Positions 54,306-62,905 of a DNA stretch of 64,000 nt are shown one piece after another. The DNA is taken from contig NZ_BAAAKI010000003.1 of NCBI RefSeq assembly GCF_039527675.1, forward strand, positions 124,001 through 188,000, in the 5' to 3' direction. Both the position numbers and the translations under genes were made by a program. Origin of the DNA: Luteococcus sanguinis (GTDB lineage Bacteria > Actinomycetota > Actinomycetes > Propionibacteriales > Propionibacteriaceae). The notes beneath the pieces were generated by a model. It searched no databases, was not told the origin of the DNA, and worked only from the letters and a program-made list of their open reading frames with translations. Numbering within the stretch: position 1 is the first letter of the stretch; every line of letters begins with the position of its first letter.

Positions 54306-54570
54306 CCGTCACCAACCTCCCAGAATCCGAACACTGGCATACGGCAATAGAAGAGCCCATAACCCTGATCGCTGGCCACCACAGCCAGCCACTCGATACG
54401 TGCCACTCCGTGCACATCGACAATCTGTGGGAAGCCCCAACCACAAACGACGGCTACCACCTCGACCCCCGATCCCTACGGCTCGCTCCCATCCGCGGCA
54501 TGAAGCGCTGGGAAGAGGACACTGGCAACCCGAAACTCACGATGCACGACCCGCCGGCTGGATCATCAAG
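54306..54570 (+). pseudogene. Unidentified gene fragment
   Basis: A frame without a start reads LTVTNLPESEHWHTAIEEPI and later HIDNLWEAPTTNDGYHLDPR and MKRWEEDTGNP. Codon use looks coding, but I recognise no family, and the opposite strand is also open. It may be a remnant joined to the kinase end. Confidence 0.3.
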
Positions 54571-55570
54571 GCGACCATCATGGGAGAGCTTCCCCCGCGT
54601 CGCAACAACCTCCCCTACGGCAACAATCCCAGAGCCCGCACACAGCGAGCTTGCCCTCAGTAGCAACCGTCCCATCCACACGGGCGATACCCACCCGAAC
54701 TAGAGGAGCGAGCGGGCACGGCTATGACCACCTTGGTCCTACTGCTCGAGTACACAGACACGCTCGTGCGGGCGGTCTCCGCGCGCTTGGCCTGAAGCAA
54801 GGGCCTTACCCGCACCCACACCGAGTCCGACCTCGGCTCCGCTCGGGACGGCATGTTTGATGATCTCGATAAAGGCGGCGAAGCACTGGGCTCGGGTCGC
54901 GTAGAACGCTGCTACTGACCAGGTGGTGGGTCCGGTGGTGTCGGCGAATTCGAGGAGATGCGGAGGCGTCGACCGGATGCCAGCGCGCCGACCCGGGTCA
55001 CCTCTTGTGTCTTCACGCCGCACCAGACCGATGTCGACACAACAGTCCCTCGATCCGCACGTTGGGTCATCTTGGATGCTGAACGGGGGCTGCTTGTTCC
55101 TGGTCTGCTGCTGTCGGAAGCTATGTCGGCGGCAAGCTGCCGAGATGCAGATGGTGCGGATACGTGGCTCGGAGCACAGGCAGGTACCCCTGCAGAGAGC
55201 TCAGCGGGCGTTGTGGGGCAGCGCTGATCCATTTGCTTCCCAGCCGGCTCAGGGCGGGCTGCGATGTCTTGCTCAGCGGTCAGCGCGTCGGGGATTTCCG
55301 GACTACGCGGGCCCGCAGCGATCAACGCGCCCGTCGGGCGGCCACCAGGGCCCAGACCGGCGAGGTCCTCCTGCCAGAACTGTTCTTGCGCCGGGTAAGG
55401 ACCATAACGGGGAGTGTACCGGCCGAGCCGAGCCGCTAATGCCTCGATGCTCGGCGAGGGGCGGTCATCGATAAGGTGGACGTGTGAGTTCATGAGGTAA
55501 CTAGGCTGACCGCTTCGCCATCTGGCGAGGTGGCCAGCCGGATCCGACCAGCTTCCCTCCAACGTCGCGT
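54571..55570. other. Island interval without an identifiable gene, ~1 kb
   Basis: Short frames exist on both strands. Minus-strand pieces such as FADTTGPTTWSVAAFYATRA (54739-55023) and MNSHVHLIDDRPSPSIEALA (from 55493) look coding but do not join in one frame and match nothing I can name. I take this as decayed DNA. Confidence 0.4.
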
Positions 55571-55802
55571 TTGCCGGGGAGCGTTGTCAGCATGTCCGAT
55601 CCGGCCGTCGAGTTGAGTTCGACGGCACTGACCATGCGACTCGACGGTCCCTGCACTTCAGGAACTCTCGTGAACACCATCTCCTTTGTCCGGCACCAGC
55701 GCGCCTTGGCCGTGACAGCCACCGCCACCATCCTCACTTCTGCAGCTTTCGCGGTCCCCGTCTCCACGCTTTACCTGCTGGCGCGGGGCCCTGCCCGTAG
55801 CG

Positions 55803-56030
55803 GGCAACCTGGCTGCCGAAGATCTCCTCTACTCCTACGACGCCGTCGACCGCCCCACCGTGCTCACCGGCAACAGCGCCTACGTCAACGACTCCATCTA
55901 CAGCGTCAGCGACAACTTCACCCGGATCACCTCCGGACCCGTCGTCGGCAAGTTCACCTGGCAAAGCCGCGACTACGGCCAGGCCACCGACCGCCTCACA
56001 CGGCTGCGCCTCGATCGCGAGAACATCGCC
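55803..56030 (+). pseudogene. RHS repeat fragment
   Basis: The plus strand reads EDLLYSYDAVDRPTVLTGNS, then YVNDSIYSVSDNFTRI and DYGQATDRLTRLRLDREN, typical RHS/YD-repeat sequence (DALDRPTTLTG, DRLTRxRxDREN). It is cut by IS256 sequence at about 56035. A hydrophobic signal-like frame (RALAVTATATILTSAAFAV) lies just upstream at 55680-55790 in a different frame. It is in opposite orientation to the RHS pseudogene at 51470-52970. Confidence 0.7.
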
Positions 56031-56035
56031 AAGTG

Positions 56036-56250
56036 CCGCTTCGACGCGTAGCCGAAGCTGTTGCGCAGCAAATGGATCAGACAGGTCTGGACCTTCGCTG
56101 CTGGGAAGACCTGCCCGATACTGTCGGGCAGCCCCTTGAGCCCGTCGCAGACCATGAAGAACACGTCGGTGACGCCGCGGTTCTTCAACTCGGTCAGGCA
56201 GGCGGACCAGAACTTCGCCGACTCCCCGTCCCCGTTGCCGGGCCAGATCC
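56036..56250 (-). mobile_element. IS256-family transposase fragment
   Basis: The minus strand reads LTELKNRGVTDVFFMVCDGL, KGLPDSIGQVFPAAKVQTCL and IHLLRNSFGYASKRH. This is closely similar to the equivalent part of the larger IS256 remnant at 58117-58870. Both ends are missing. Confidence 0.85.
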
Positions 56251-56254
56251 CCAG

Positions 56255-56500
56255 GGTGGCTGCTCTCGGTCAGCGCCGCCAGCATCACGGAAACTGCCGG
56301 CTCGGCTGCTGAGTAGATGGTGCCCTGCGAGAAAACCTGCTCCTCGATCTGGGCCCACGCCGCTGACGCCTTGTCCACGTCCGAACTGGCAAGGAGGTCA
56401 CGAAGCGCACCGCCGACCGCCGACGCGGTACCGGACGCCACAGAGTAGGTCGCCAGTCGATCTCCTCGCGGAGACACTCAACGACTACATTCACCACGTC
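56255..56500 (-). pseudogene. HEAT-repeat protein fragment
   Basis: The frame reads ATYSVASGTASAVGGALRDL, then DVDKASAAWAQIEEQVFSQG and TIYSAAEPAVSVMLAALTES. It resembles HEAT-repeat proteins that occur near polymorphic toxins (pattern AW..L...I.HQGTVY.AT..AVPFL). It is cut by IS256 sequence on its 3' side and apparently frameshifted near its start. Confidence 0.5.
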
Positions 56501-56599
56501 AGTCGCCCCATGGCCCGCCTGGAACTCCGCGCGTACTTGGCGCGAAGAGATCCCGAGGGAGGTCCTGGCACCCCAAACACACGGTGCCCTCAACCCAAT

Positions 56600-56869
56600 T
56601 CAGCCCGGCCCTTGATGTTGAGCCCGGAACGACTTGCGGGTGGTCGGGTCCCCCAATAGCCATTGCTTCAGGAATGCTAACGCCGCGTCTCTGCTCACGA
56701 AGATGCGGGCTGAACGATGATACCCGCGCTCGCTGTAGAACACCTCGCAATCCCCATTTCCTAGCTCAAGAAGGCAGTAGGTTTCGTTCCGATCGCCATC
56801 TATCGTAAAGGAGTCCGGGTCAACACCATGTTCAACTGCCCACGCGTCAATGGCAGTATCGAGATTCAT
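56600..56869 (-). CDS. Small immunity-like protein
   Basis: This 89-residue protein (DTAIDAWAVEHGVDPDSFTI, YCLLELGNGDCEVFYSERGY, AALAFLKQWLLGDPTTRK) resembles small cytoplasmic proteins found beside RHS or polymorphic toxins. It is complete and starts at ATG 56869, only 14 bp from the inserted IS630 element, which may have separated it from its promoter or toxin. Family not named with confidence. Confidence 0.5.
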   Translation of the reverse strand: MNLDTAIDAWAVEHGVDPDSFTIDGDRNETYCLLELGNGDCEVFYSERGYHRSARIFVSRDAALAFLKQWLLGDPTTRKSFRAQHQGPG

Positions 56870-56879
56870 GAAACCCTCA

Positions 56880-57953
56880 CTAGTGCGCCGTGTTTGAGGC
56901 TGTAGAACGGTTGGCTTTGGTGAGGATTTCGTCGGCGGTCTTAGTCCAGACGAAGGGATGGCAGCGATCGTTCCAGCCGTTGACGAAGGCGCGGATCTTC
57001 TGGTTGAGATCCTTCACTGATCCGAAGGCACCGCGTTTGATGGCCTGCTTGTCGATGATCCCGAACCAGACTTCCACCAGGTTCAGCCACGACCCGCTGG
57101 TGGGGGTGAAATGGACGTGGATCCTCGGGTTGGCTTCGAGCCAGTCACGGACCTCGACCCGTTTGTGCGTGGCGTAGTTGTCCATCACCAAGTGCAGCTC
57201 CTGGTAGGGGTACGCGCGGGCGACCTGCTTGAGGAAGGCCAAGAACTCCTGATGCCGATGTCGGGGCTTGCACGCGCCGGTCACGTGCCCGGTGGCGATG
57301 TCCGAGGCCGCGAACAAAGTCGTGGTCCCATGGCGCACGTAGTCATGGGTACGGCGCTCGATCTGGGTGGGCTGCATCGGCAACGTCTTCTGCGTGCGGT
57401 CCAGAGCTGGGATCTGCGACTTCTCATCCACGCACAACACCACGGCCTTGTCCGGCGTCGCCAGGTACAACCCGACGGCGTCGGTGACCTTGGCGACCAG
57501 CTCGGGATCGGTGGAGAACTCGAACGTCCCACTGCGCCACGGCTGCACGCCGTACTCACGCCACGCCCGCACGATCGTCGCGTTCCCCACCCCGAGATGC
57601 GCGGCCAGAAGCCTGCTCGACCAGTGCGTCACGCCATACTTCTTCGGCGGCGGCTTCAACGTCGTGGCCACGATCGCTCGATGATCTAGGCGACGTGGCC
57701 GACCAGATCGGGGAGCATCAGCCAGGCCGGCCATGCCCCGCTCGGCGTAGCGCCTGCGCCACGTCAGCACCGTGTTCTTCGACACCTGCAGCTGCTCGGC
57801 GATCCGCTCGTTCGCGCCACCGTCCGCGGCCGCCAGCACGATCCGTGCCCGCAACACCGCACCCGCCTCAGCAGTCCGCGACCGCGTCATCGACTCCAAC
57901 CGTGCACGATCACCCTCACGCAAACCCAGCGCCGGGGCAGGAGGATCAGCCAT
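56880..57953 (-). CDS. IS630 family transposase
   Basis: This 357-residue transposase has an N-terminal helix-turn-helix (IAEQLQVSKNTVLTWRRRYAE) and the DDE catalytic domain with VLCVDEKSQIPALDR, LVMDNYATHKRVEV and GSWLNLVEVWFG, providing the Asp, Asp and Glu residues. ATG 57953 is chosen because GGGAG lies 8 nt upstream. The TAG stop is made of the duplicated TA plus the adjacent flanking base, so the element carries no stop of its own. Confidence 0.93.
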   Translation of the reverse strand: MADPPAPALGLREGDRARLESMTRSRTAEAGAVLRARIVLAAADGGANERIAEQLQVSKNTVLTWRRRYAERGMAGLADAPRSGRPRRLDHRAIVATTLKPPPKKYGVTHWSSRLLAAHLGVGNATIVRAWREYGVQPWRSGTFEFSTDPELVAKVTDAVGLYLATPDKAVVLCVDEKSQIPALDRTQKTLPMQPTQIERRTHDYVRHGTTTLFAASDIATGHVTGACKPRHRHQEFLAFLKQVARAYPYQELHLVMDNYATHKRVEVRDWLEANPRIHVHFTPTSGSWLNLVEVWFGIIDKQAIKRGAFGSVKDLNQKIRAFVNGWNDRCHPFVWTKTADEILTKANRSTASNTAH

Positions 57954-58002
57954 GACCAATTCTCCCAACCCTAACCATTCAATAAGTAACGACACGCCGC
58001 AC
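56883..58002. mobile_element. IS630-family insertion sequence, complete, 1120 bp
   Basis: The element has imperfect terminal inverted repeats, GTGCGCCGTG on the left and GTGCGGCGTG on the right (9 of 10 matching), and is flanked by TA dinucleotides at 56881-56882 and 58003-58004. TA duplication is the rule for IS630/Tc1-mariner elements. It encodes one apparently intact transposase. Confidence 0.88.
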
Positions 58003-58116
58003 TAGGGCCCCAGACTCCATCAGATTAGCCATTGAATCTGGGAAGAGATACTGAACCCATGGGGTGCCGCACGAGCCGATGCGGGACTATCCGATTAACA
58101 GTGTAAGTGGCGGTTT

Positions 58117-58870
58117 CTACTGGTGGGTGCTGGCCGCGGGCATGCGGTCAGCGAAGGTGGTGGCGAACGCGTTGAGCGCGGGCTTCCAGCGCATGCCCCA
58201 GCGGGTCTGACCGGTTCCCTTCGGGTCCAACGATCTCACGGTCAGATAGAGCGTCTTCAGCGCGGCCTGCTCGTTCGGGAAATGTCCCCTGGCGCGGACA
58301 GCCCTTCGGAACCGGGCATTGAGGCTCTCGATCGCGTTCGTGGAGCACACGACCTTGCGGATCTCCAGGTCGTAGTCCAGGAACGGTACGAACTCGGTCC
58401 AGGCATTGCGCCACAGCCGGATCATCGCCGGATAGGCCTTCCCCCACGTCTCCGCGAACTCCTCAAACGCGGTCTCGGCCGCCTCCACGCTTGGAGCCTC
58501 GTAGACAGGCCTGAGGTTCGCGGCGATCTCGGGCCAGTGCTTCTTCGACGCATAGCCGAAACTGTTGCGCAACAAGTGGATCAGACAGGTCTGCACCTTC
58601 GCCTCGCCGAACACGTTGCCGATGATGTCCGGGAGGCCCTTCAACCCGTCACAGACGACGAAGAACACGTCCTTCACACCCCGGTTCTTGAGTTCTGTGA
58701 GGCAGGCGAACCAGAACTTCGCCGACTCGCCGTCGCCGGGCCAGATCCCCAGAATGTCCTTGTGGCCGTCGAGGTTAACACCGATTCGTTCGCGTAGTAG
58801 GGCTGGTTGCGCACCTGCCCGTCGCGGACCTTGATCACGATCGCGTCGATGAAGACAGCGGCGTAGATCG
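58117..58870 (-). mobile_element. IS256-family transposase remnant, 3' part
   Basis: The reading frame from about 58795 downward (LDGHKDILGIWPGDGESAKF, FFVVCDGLKGLPDIIGNVFG, CSTNAIESLNARFRRAVRAR, then a stop at 58117) covers the C-terminal two-thirds of an IS256 transposase. The preceding IYAAVFIDAIVIKVRDGQV (to 58870) is in another frame, with a frameshift near 58795. The 5' third, including the N-terminal domain, is replaced by integrase sequence. It cannot be active. Confidence 0.88.
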
Positions 58871-59180
58871 GCTCCAACGGACCCTTCCTGGTGCGGCGGC
58901 GATCGAGCCACTCGCTGGAGTAGTCGCCGAAGATGATCGAGGGAGCCTGGACCTTCTTTGCTTGTTGATCGGCGGGGGAAATCCACTCCCCGTCGTCGAT
59001 GAGTCGTTTCTCGCGACGCAGCCAGATGCGGGCGGCGTCCTTGTCATCGAAGGTTGTCCGGCCTCGATGCCGTTTCCCGTCGGGCCCCAGGTAGCTTGCT
59101 TGGTACTTGCCTGACGAAAGCTTGCGGAACGTGCCCCACTCTCGCCTGATCTCGCCCACTGGTGCCTCCGTCTCGTGCAA
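58871..59180 (-). pseudogene. Tyrosine integrase, N-terminal fragment fused to IS256
   Basis: ATG 59180 opens a frame reading REWGTFRKLSSGKYQASYLG, then RHRGRTTFDDKDAARIWLRR and FGDYSSEWLDRRRTRKGPLE. This is the AP2-like arm-binding and start of the core-binding domains of actinobacterial phage/ICE tyrosine integrases. After about residue 103 the frame runs into IS256 transposase (IYAAVFIDAI). The catalytic domain with R-H-R-Y is lost. Its position 146 bp from the right att repeat is typical for the integrase of this island. Confidence 0.85.
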
Positions 59181-59325
59181 CTACCGTGCAATTATAAGCG
59201 ACAGTTGTGACCCTTAGTGCTCACTTGTGGACGGAGACTCCAAGGGGTGTGAGAGAGTGAACTTCCTAGTGGGGACGAATGCCTAGGCGTTTCCCCGAGT
59301 TCTCCCCAAAGGGCATGGGGTTGGT

Positions 59326-59348
59326 TTCGAGTCCAGTCGGGGGAGCCA
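59326..59348 (+). repeat. Right attachment repeat (attR)
   Basis: Exact 23-bp copy of the tRNA-Asn 3' end, including the CCA. The base before it differs (T instead of G), so the identity block is exactly the T-arm 3' half, acceptor strand and CCA. Confidence 0.9.
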
Positions 59349-59351
59349 CCT

Positions 59352-59393
59352 GAAGGCCCATTGCCCAGCGGAAACGCCGGGGAGCGGGCCTTC
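59352..59393 (+). terminator. Hairpin after the right att copy
   Basis: GAAGGCCC (59352-59359) pairs with GGGCCTTC (59386-59393). It resembles the hairpin after tRNA-Asn in position and stem sequence, and may be the original chromosomal tRNA terminator displaced by the island. Confidence 0.7.
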
Positions 59394-59564
59394 ACCTGTG
59401 ATCGCCGTCTTGCCGCCGCTCGGCCGGGGCAACGGACAGGCCGATGGGGTTGCCTCGGGTGGCCGTGGGATACGGTGATGTGGAAGCCGACAGGTCGCCT
59501 CGCACAGCTGCTGGCACAGCCAAAGTGACAACATGCGGCCGCTTGCCAATCGAAGAGGTGTCTC

Positions 59565-60581
59565 GTGTCCCAACCCAACCAGATGGAGGGATCTTCTCCG
59601 ACCATCTGGACCGTGGCAGGCCGTGCCGGGGTGAGCCACATGACGGTGGCCAGGTTCCTGCGCGGTGATCGGGTGCGGCCCGAGAACCACGAGAAGATCG
59701 AGCGAGCGATCGCGGAACTCGGTTATCGATTCAATGACACCGCCAGCGAGCTCGCGTCCCGGCAGCCCAGCCGAATCGGTGCCTTGGTCTTCGAGGTGGA
59801 CGACTGGGCGCCGCAACGTCTCTTGGCGGGCGCTGCCGAGGCCGCACGTGAGACGGGCCACATTCTTGAGATGATTCGCGCCGATGTCCGCGACCCCGCT
59901 TCCTTCGACACGGCCCTGCTGATGATGAACCGAGCTTCGCTGGCGGGCGTCGTCATTCTGTCTCCCCCCGACCCAGTGCTCAAGCGTATGGATCTGGGGT
60001 CGCTCCAGACGCCCTGGATGATCGAGGTCGAGCCCCACATCCCGGAGGGGCACCCGCAGGCGCTGCAGCATCCGATCTCACAGGCTGTTGAACACTTGGC
60101 TCGCTTGGGGCACGAGAGGTTCTTCTTCCTTGGCGGGCCGTCTGAGTGGGCGTCTGGGCGTAACCGAGAGACGGCTTACCGTGCCACGGTCGCCTCCTTG
60201 GGGTTGGAGAACTGCGGCGTCACACGTGGGCCATGGGGCGCGCAAAATGGATACCAATCGATGCAGAGCTTCCCGCATGACCTCCGCCCGACCGCCCTTG
60301 TCGCGGCCAGCGACCAGATCGCGCTGGGGGCAATGGCGTGGATGCATGAGCGCGAGATCTCCATCCCCGGCTCGCTCAGCATCACGGGCTACGACGGCCT
60401 GCGGGACGCAGCCTTCTATTCCCCGCCCCTGACCACGGTGTCCATCGACTTCGAGGCGATGGGCCGCAGAGCCGTGCAAGCCCTCCTGGCGGGTGAGGGT
60501 GTGGGCAGCGGGCCCTCGCTCGATCAATATCCATTTGACGGGGAACTGGTGCCGCGAGCGTCCACCGCGCCACCTGCCTGA
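59565..60581 (+). CDS. LacI family transcriptional regulator
   Basis: This 338-residue protein has a LacI helix-turn-helix and hinge (WTVAGRAGVSHMTVARFLRG, IERAIAELGYRFN) and a periplasmic-binding-like effector domain with HERFFFLGGPSEWASGRNR, ALVAASDQIALGAMAWMHER and SITGYDGLRDAAFYSPPLTT. It probably controls the transporter genes that follow. GTG 59565 is chosen with AGAGG upstream; ATG 59583 is an alternative. The ligand is not known. Confidence 0.92.
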   Translation: MSQPNQMEGSSPTIWTVAGRAGVSHMTVARFLRGDRVRPENHEKIERAIAELGYRFNDTASELASRQPSRIGALVFEVDDWAPQRLLAGAAEAARETGHILEMIRADVRDPASFDTALLMMNRASLAGVVILSPPDPVLKRMDLGSLQTPWMIEVEPHIPEGHPQALQHPISQAVEHLARLGHERFFFLGGPSEWASGRNRETAYRATVASLGLENCGVTRGPWGAQNGYQSMQSFPHDLRPTALVAASDQIALGAMAWMHEREISIPGSLSITGYDGLRDAAFYSPPLTTVSIDFEAMGRRAVQALLAGEGVGSGPSLDQYPFDGELVPRASTAPPA

Positions 60582-60594
60582 TCCCACGACGCTC

Positions 60595-60642
60595 TTGTTA
60601 CCGGTACCACAAATGGTCTACCCTCTGGTGTTATCGGTAACA
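60595..60642 (+). promoter_or_regulatory. Promoter with two LacI-type operators
   Basis: TTGTTA (60595-60600) and TACCCT (60619-60624), spaced 18 bp, form a promoter. TGTTACCGGTACCA (60596-60609) and TGTTATCGGTAACA (60629-60642) share the pattern TGTTAYCGGTAMCA; the second is the core of a 20-bp palindrome at 60626-60645. The sites are 33 bp apart (about three helical turns), one over the -35 and one just downstream of the start. This layout fits repression by the upstream LacI protein. Confidence 0.8.
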
Positions 60643-60674
60643 CCAAGCGATCCAATGGCGGAAGAAGGCTTACC

Positions 60675-62000
60675 ATGGCACGTCCACAGACTGAAGGCGA
60701 ATACCTCGCCACCTTGCGCACAGCCCCCGTGAGCGGGCTCTCCCGGCGCTCACTCCTGCTGGGGACGATGTCCCTGGGATCCATGGCCTTGGTTGGCTGT
60801 GGCGGCAACGGGTCAGGCAACGGTACCGGCGCTGGCGAGGTGACCTACGGCAACAACCAGGCCGACGAGGTGCCCCTGAAGGCGATCCAGGCGAACGTCG
60901 ATGCCTTCCAGCAGAAGCATCCGGACATCAAGATCAAGATGAACACGGTCGCCCACACCACCTTCCAGGAGAACATCAACAACTATTTGCAGGGCTCGCC
61001 CGATGACGTGTTCGCGTGGTTCGCCGGCTACCGGGCCCGGTTCTTCGCCGACAAGGGGCTCGTGAGCGACATCTCTGATGTGTTCGCTGCCACCGAGGGA
61101 ATCCCTGCCTCTTTGAAGAACGCTTGCTCCACTGCAGACGGCCGTCAGGTCGTGATGCCAGCCACCTACTACCCGTGGGTCGTCCAGTACCGCAAGAGCG
61201 TCTGGGAGAAGCGCGGATACGAGGTGCCCAAGACCCTCGACGAACTCAAGGCGTTGGGGGCTGAGATGGAGAAGGATGGCCTGGTCCCGTTCGCCATGGC
61301 CGACAAGGACGGTTGGGAGGCCATGGGCCTGTTCGACATCCTGAACATGCGACTGAACGGCTATCCGTTCCACATCGAGTTGATGTCGGGCAAGCAGGAC
61401 TGGTCCCAGAAGAAGGTGCAGGACGTGTTCGACCTGTGGCGTGGGCTGCTGCCCCTCCACCAGCCGGACGCGCTCGGGCGTAGCTGGCAGGAGGCCGCGC
61501 GCTCGCTGCAGAAGGGCACGACGGGCATGTACTACCTCGGCACCTTCATGGCCCAGCAGTTCCCGGCCGGCAAGGAGCAGGAGGACCTCGACTTCTTCGT
61601 CTTCCCGGAGATCGACAGCACAATCGGAGCTGGCGCGATCGAAGCGCCGACCGACGGCTTCATGCTGAGCCGACGACCCAAGAACGAGAAGGGTGCCAAG
61701 ACCTTCCTGTCCTACATGGGCAGCGCCGAGGCGCAGATGACGAATGTGCAGGCCGATCCGTCCGCCATCGCGGTGAACGAGAAGGCGGACACGACCAAGT
61801 ACACCTCGCTCCAGAAGCGCATGCTTGAGGTGATGAAGGGCGCGACCGATGTGGCGCAATTCCTTGATCGTGACTCTCGCCCTGATTTTGCCTCGACGGT
61901 CATGGGCCCGGCCCTCCAGGGCTTCCTGAAGAACCCCAACGACGTTGCTTCGATGTTGTCCAAGGTGGAGTCCCAGCGGAAGTCGATCTTCGCATCATGA
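60675..62000 (+). CDS. Carbohydrate ABC transporter substrate-binding lipoprotein
   Basis: This 441-residue cluster B-type binding protein has a twin-arginine-containing signal (SRRSLLLG) and a lipobox ending VGCGG at about residue 40. The mature protein is Gly/Ser-linked, then a bilobed sugar-binding fold (FQQKHPDIKIKMNTVAH, VQYRKSVWEKRGYEVPKTLD, GTTGMYYLGTFMAQQFP). It delivers a sugar to the following permeases. The sugar is not identifiable. The stop overlaps the next start (ATGA). Confidence 0.9.
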   Translation: MARPQTEGEYLATLRTAPVSGLSRRSLLLGTMSLGSMALVGCGGNGSGNGTGAGEVTYGNNQADEVPLKAIQANVDAFQQKHPDIKIKMNTVAHTTFQENINNYLQGSPDDVFAWFAGYRARFFADKGLVSDISDVFAATEGIPASLKNACSTADGRQVVMPATYYPWVVQYRKSVWEKRGYEVPKTLDELKALGAEMEKDGLVPFAMADKDGWEAMGLFDILNMRLNGYPFHIELMSGKQDWSQKKVQDVFDLWRGLLPLHQPDALGRSWQEAARSLQKGTTGMYYLGTFMAQQFPAGKEQEDLDFFVFPEIDSTIGAGAIEAPTDGFMLSRRPKNEKGAKTFLSYMGSAEAQMTNVQADPSAIAVNEKADTTKYTSLQKRMLEVMKGATDVAQFLDRDSRPDFASTVMGPALQGFLKNPNDVASMLSKVESQRKSIFAS

Positions 62001-62905
62001 CCACCCAGGCCGTTGCGAAGCCGCGACGCGGCAAAGGTCTCAAACTCTCGGGCCGTGACCGTGTCACGGTCGTGCTGATGATGCTCATCCCGACTCTGTT
62101 CGCCGCAACGCTGGTGTGGTTGCCAGCCATTGCGTCGGTCATGCTGTCGTTCTTCAACTGGGACGGGTTCGGCCCGGTCACCGAAGCCCAACCCGTCGGA
62201 TTCAGGTGGTACCAAGAGGCGGCCACCATCTACCCAGCGTTCTGGCCAGCCATTCGGCACAACTTGATCTGGCTCGCGGCGCTGTTCCTCATCGCCACTC
62301 CCATCGGCATCTTGTGCGCCGTTCTCATCGACCGGGAGACCCAGCACACCAAGTTCTACCAAACCGCCCTCTATCTCCCAGTCGTGCTCTCGATGGCGCT
62401 GATCGGTTTCGTGTGGCAACTGGTGTTCAGCCGCGACCAGGGCCTGCTCAACACCATCCTCGGGACGTCCATCGACTGGTACGGCGATTCTCGCTACAAC
62501 CTGTGGGCGGCGCTCATCGCCACCAGTTGGCGACATGTCGGCTACGTCATGCTGCTCTACCTGGCGGGATTGAAGGGTGTCGACCCGGCGCTGAAGGAAG
62601 CCGCATCGATCGACGGCGCCTCCGAGGTCAGGACCTTCTTCCAGGTCGTGTTCCCGGTGATGTTCCCCATCAACGTCGTGGTCCTGGTGATCACATTCAT
62701 CGACTCGCTACGCGCCTTCGACCTGGTTTGGGTCATCAACCGTGGACGCAACGGCCTCGAACTCCTGGCCAGCGAGGTGACCCGCAACATCGTCGGTGAG
62801 GCACAGCGCATCGGTTTCGGCTCGGCACTGGCCACCATCATGCTGATCATCTCCAGCGTGTTCATCGTCATCTATCTGAGGATCGTCCTGAAGGAGGACC
62901 GATGA
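61997..62905 (+). CDS. Carbohydrate ABC transporter permease (MalF-like)
   Basis: This 302-residue protein has six hydrophobic segments and the EAA motif (YLAGLKGVDPALKEAASIDGA) that contacts the ATPase. It overlaps the binding-protein gene and the next permease by 4 bp each. No ATPase is present in the window; CUT1 systems often share one MsiK-type ATPase encoded elsewhere. Confidence 0.93.
   Translation: MTTQAVAKPRRGKGLKLSGRDRVTVVLMMLIPTLFAATLVWLPAIASVMLSFFNWDGFGPVTEAQPVGFRWYQEAATIYPAFWPAIRHNLIWLAALFLIATPIGILCAVLIDRETQHTKFYQTALYLPVVLSMALIGFVWQLVFSRDQGLLNTILGTSIDWYGDSRYNLWAALIATSWRHVGYVMLLYLAGLKGVDPALKEAASIDGASEVRTFFQVVFPVMFPINVVVLVITFIDSLRAFDLVWVINRGRNGLELLASEVTRNIVGEAQRIGFGSALATIMLIISSVFIVIYLRIVLKEDR

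Larger units (their letters stand above)
48642..59348. mobile_element. Decayed tRNA-Asn genomic island, ~10.7 kb
   Basis: The interval is bounded by tRNA-Asn and a 23-bp repeat of its 3' end. It contains an excisionase-like gene at the left, an integrase N-terminus at the right, IS630 and IS256 sequences, an RHS toxin wreck, immunity-like genes and many broken genes, in contrast to the intact genes on both sides. Parts (51210-51560, 53130-53370) are clearly more AT-rich than the rest. The integrase is truncated, so the island is probably immobile. Confidence 0.85.

Noticed and set aside
48642..59348. CRISPR array to go with the Cas3 remnant
   Set aside because: No regularly spaced direct repeats were seen in the island or elsewhere in the window.
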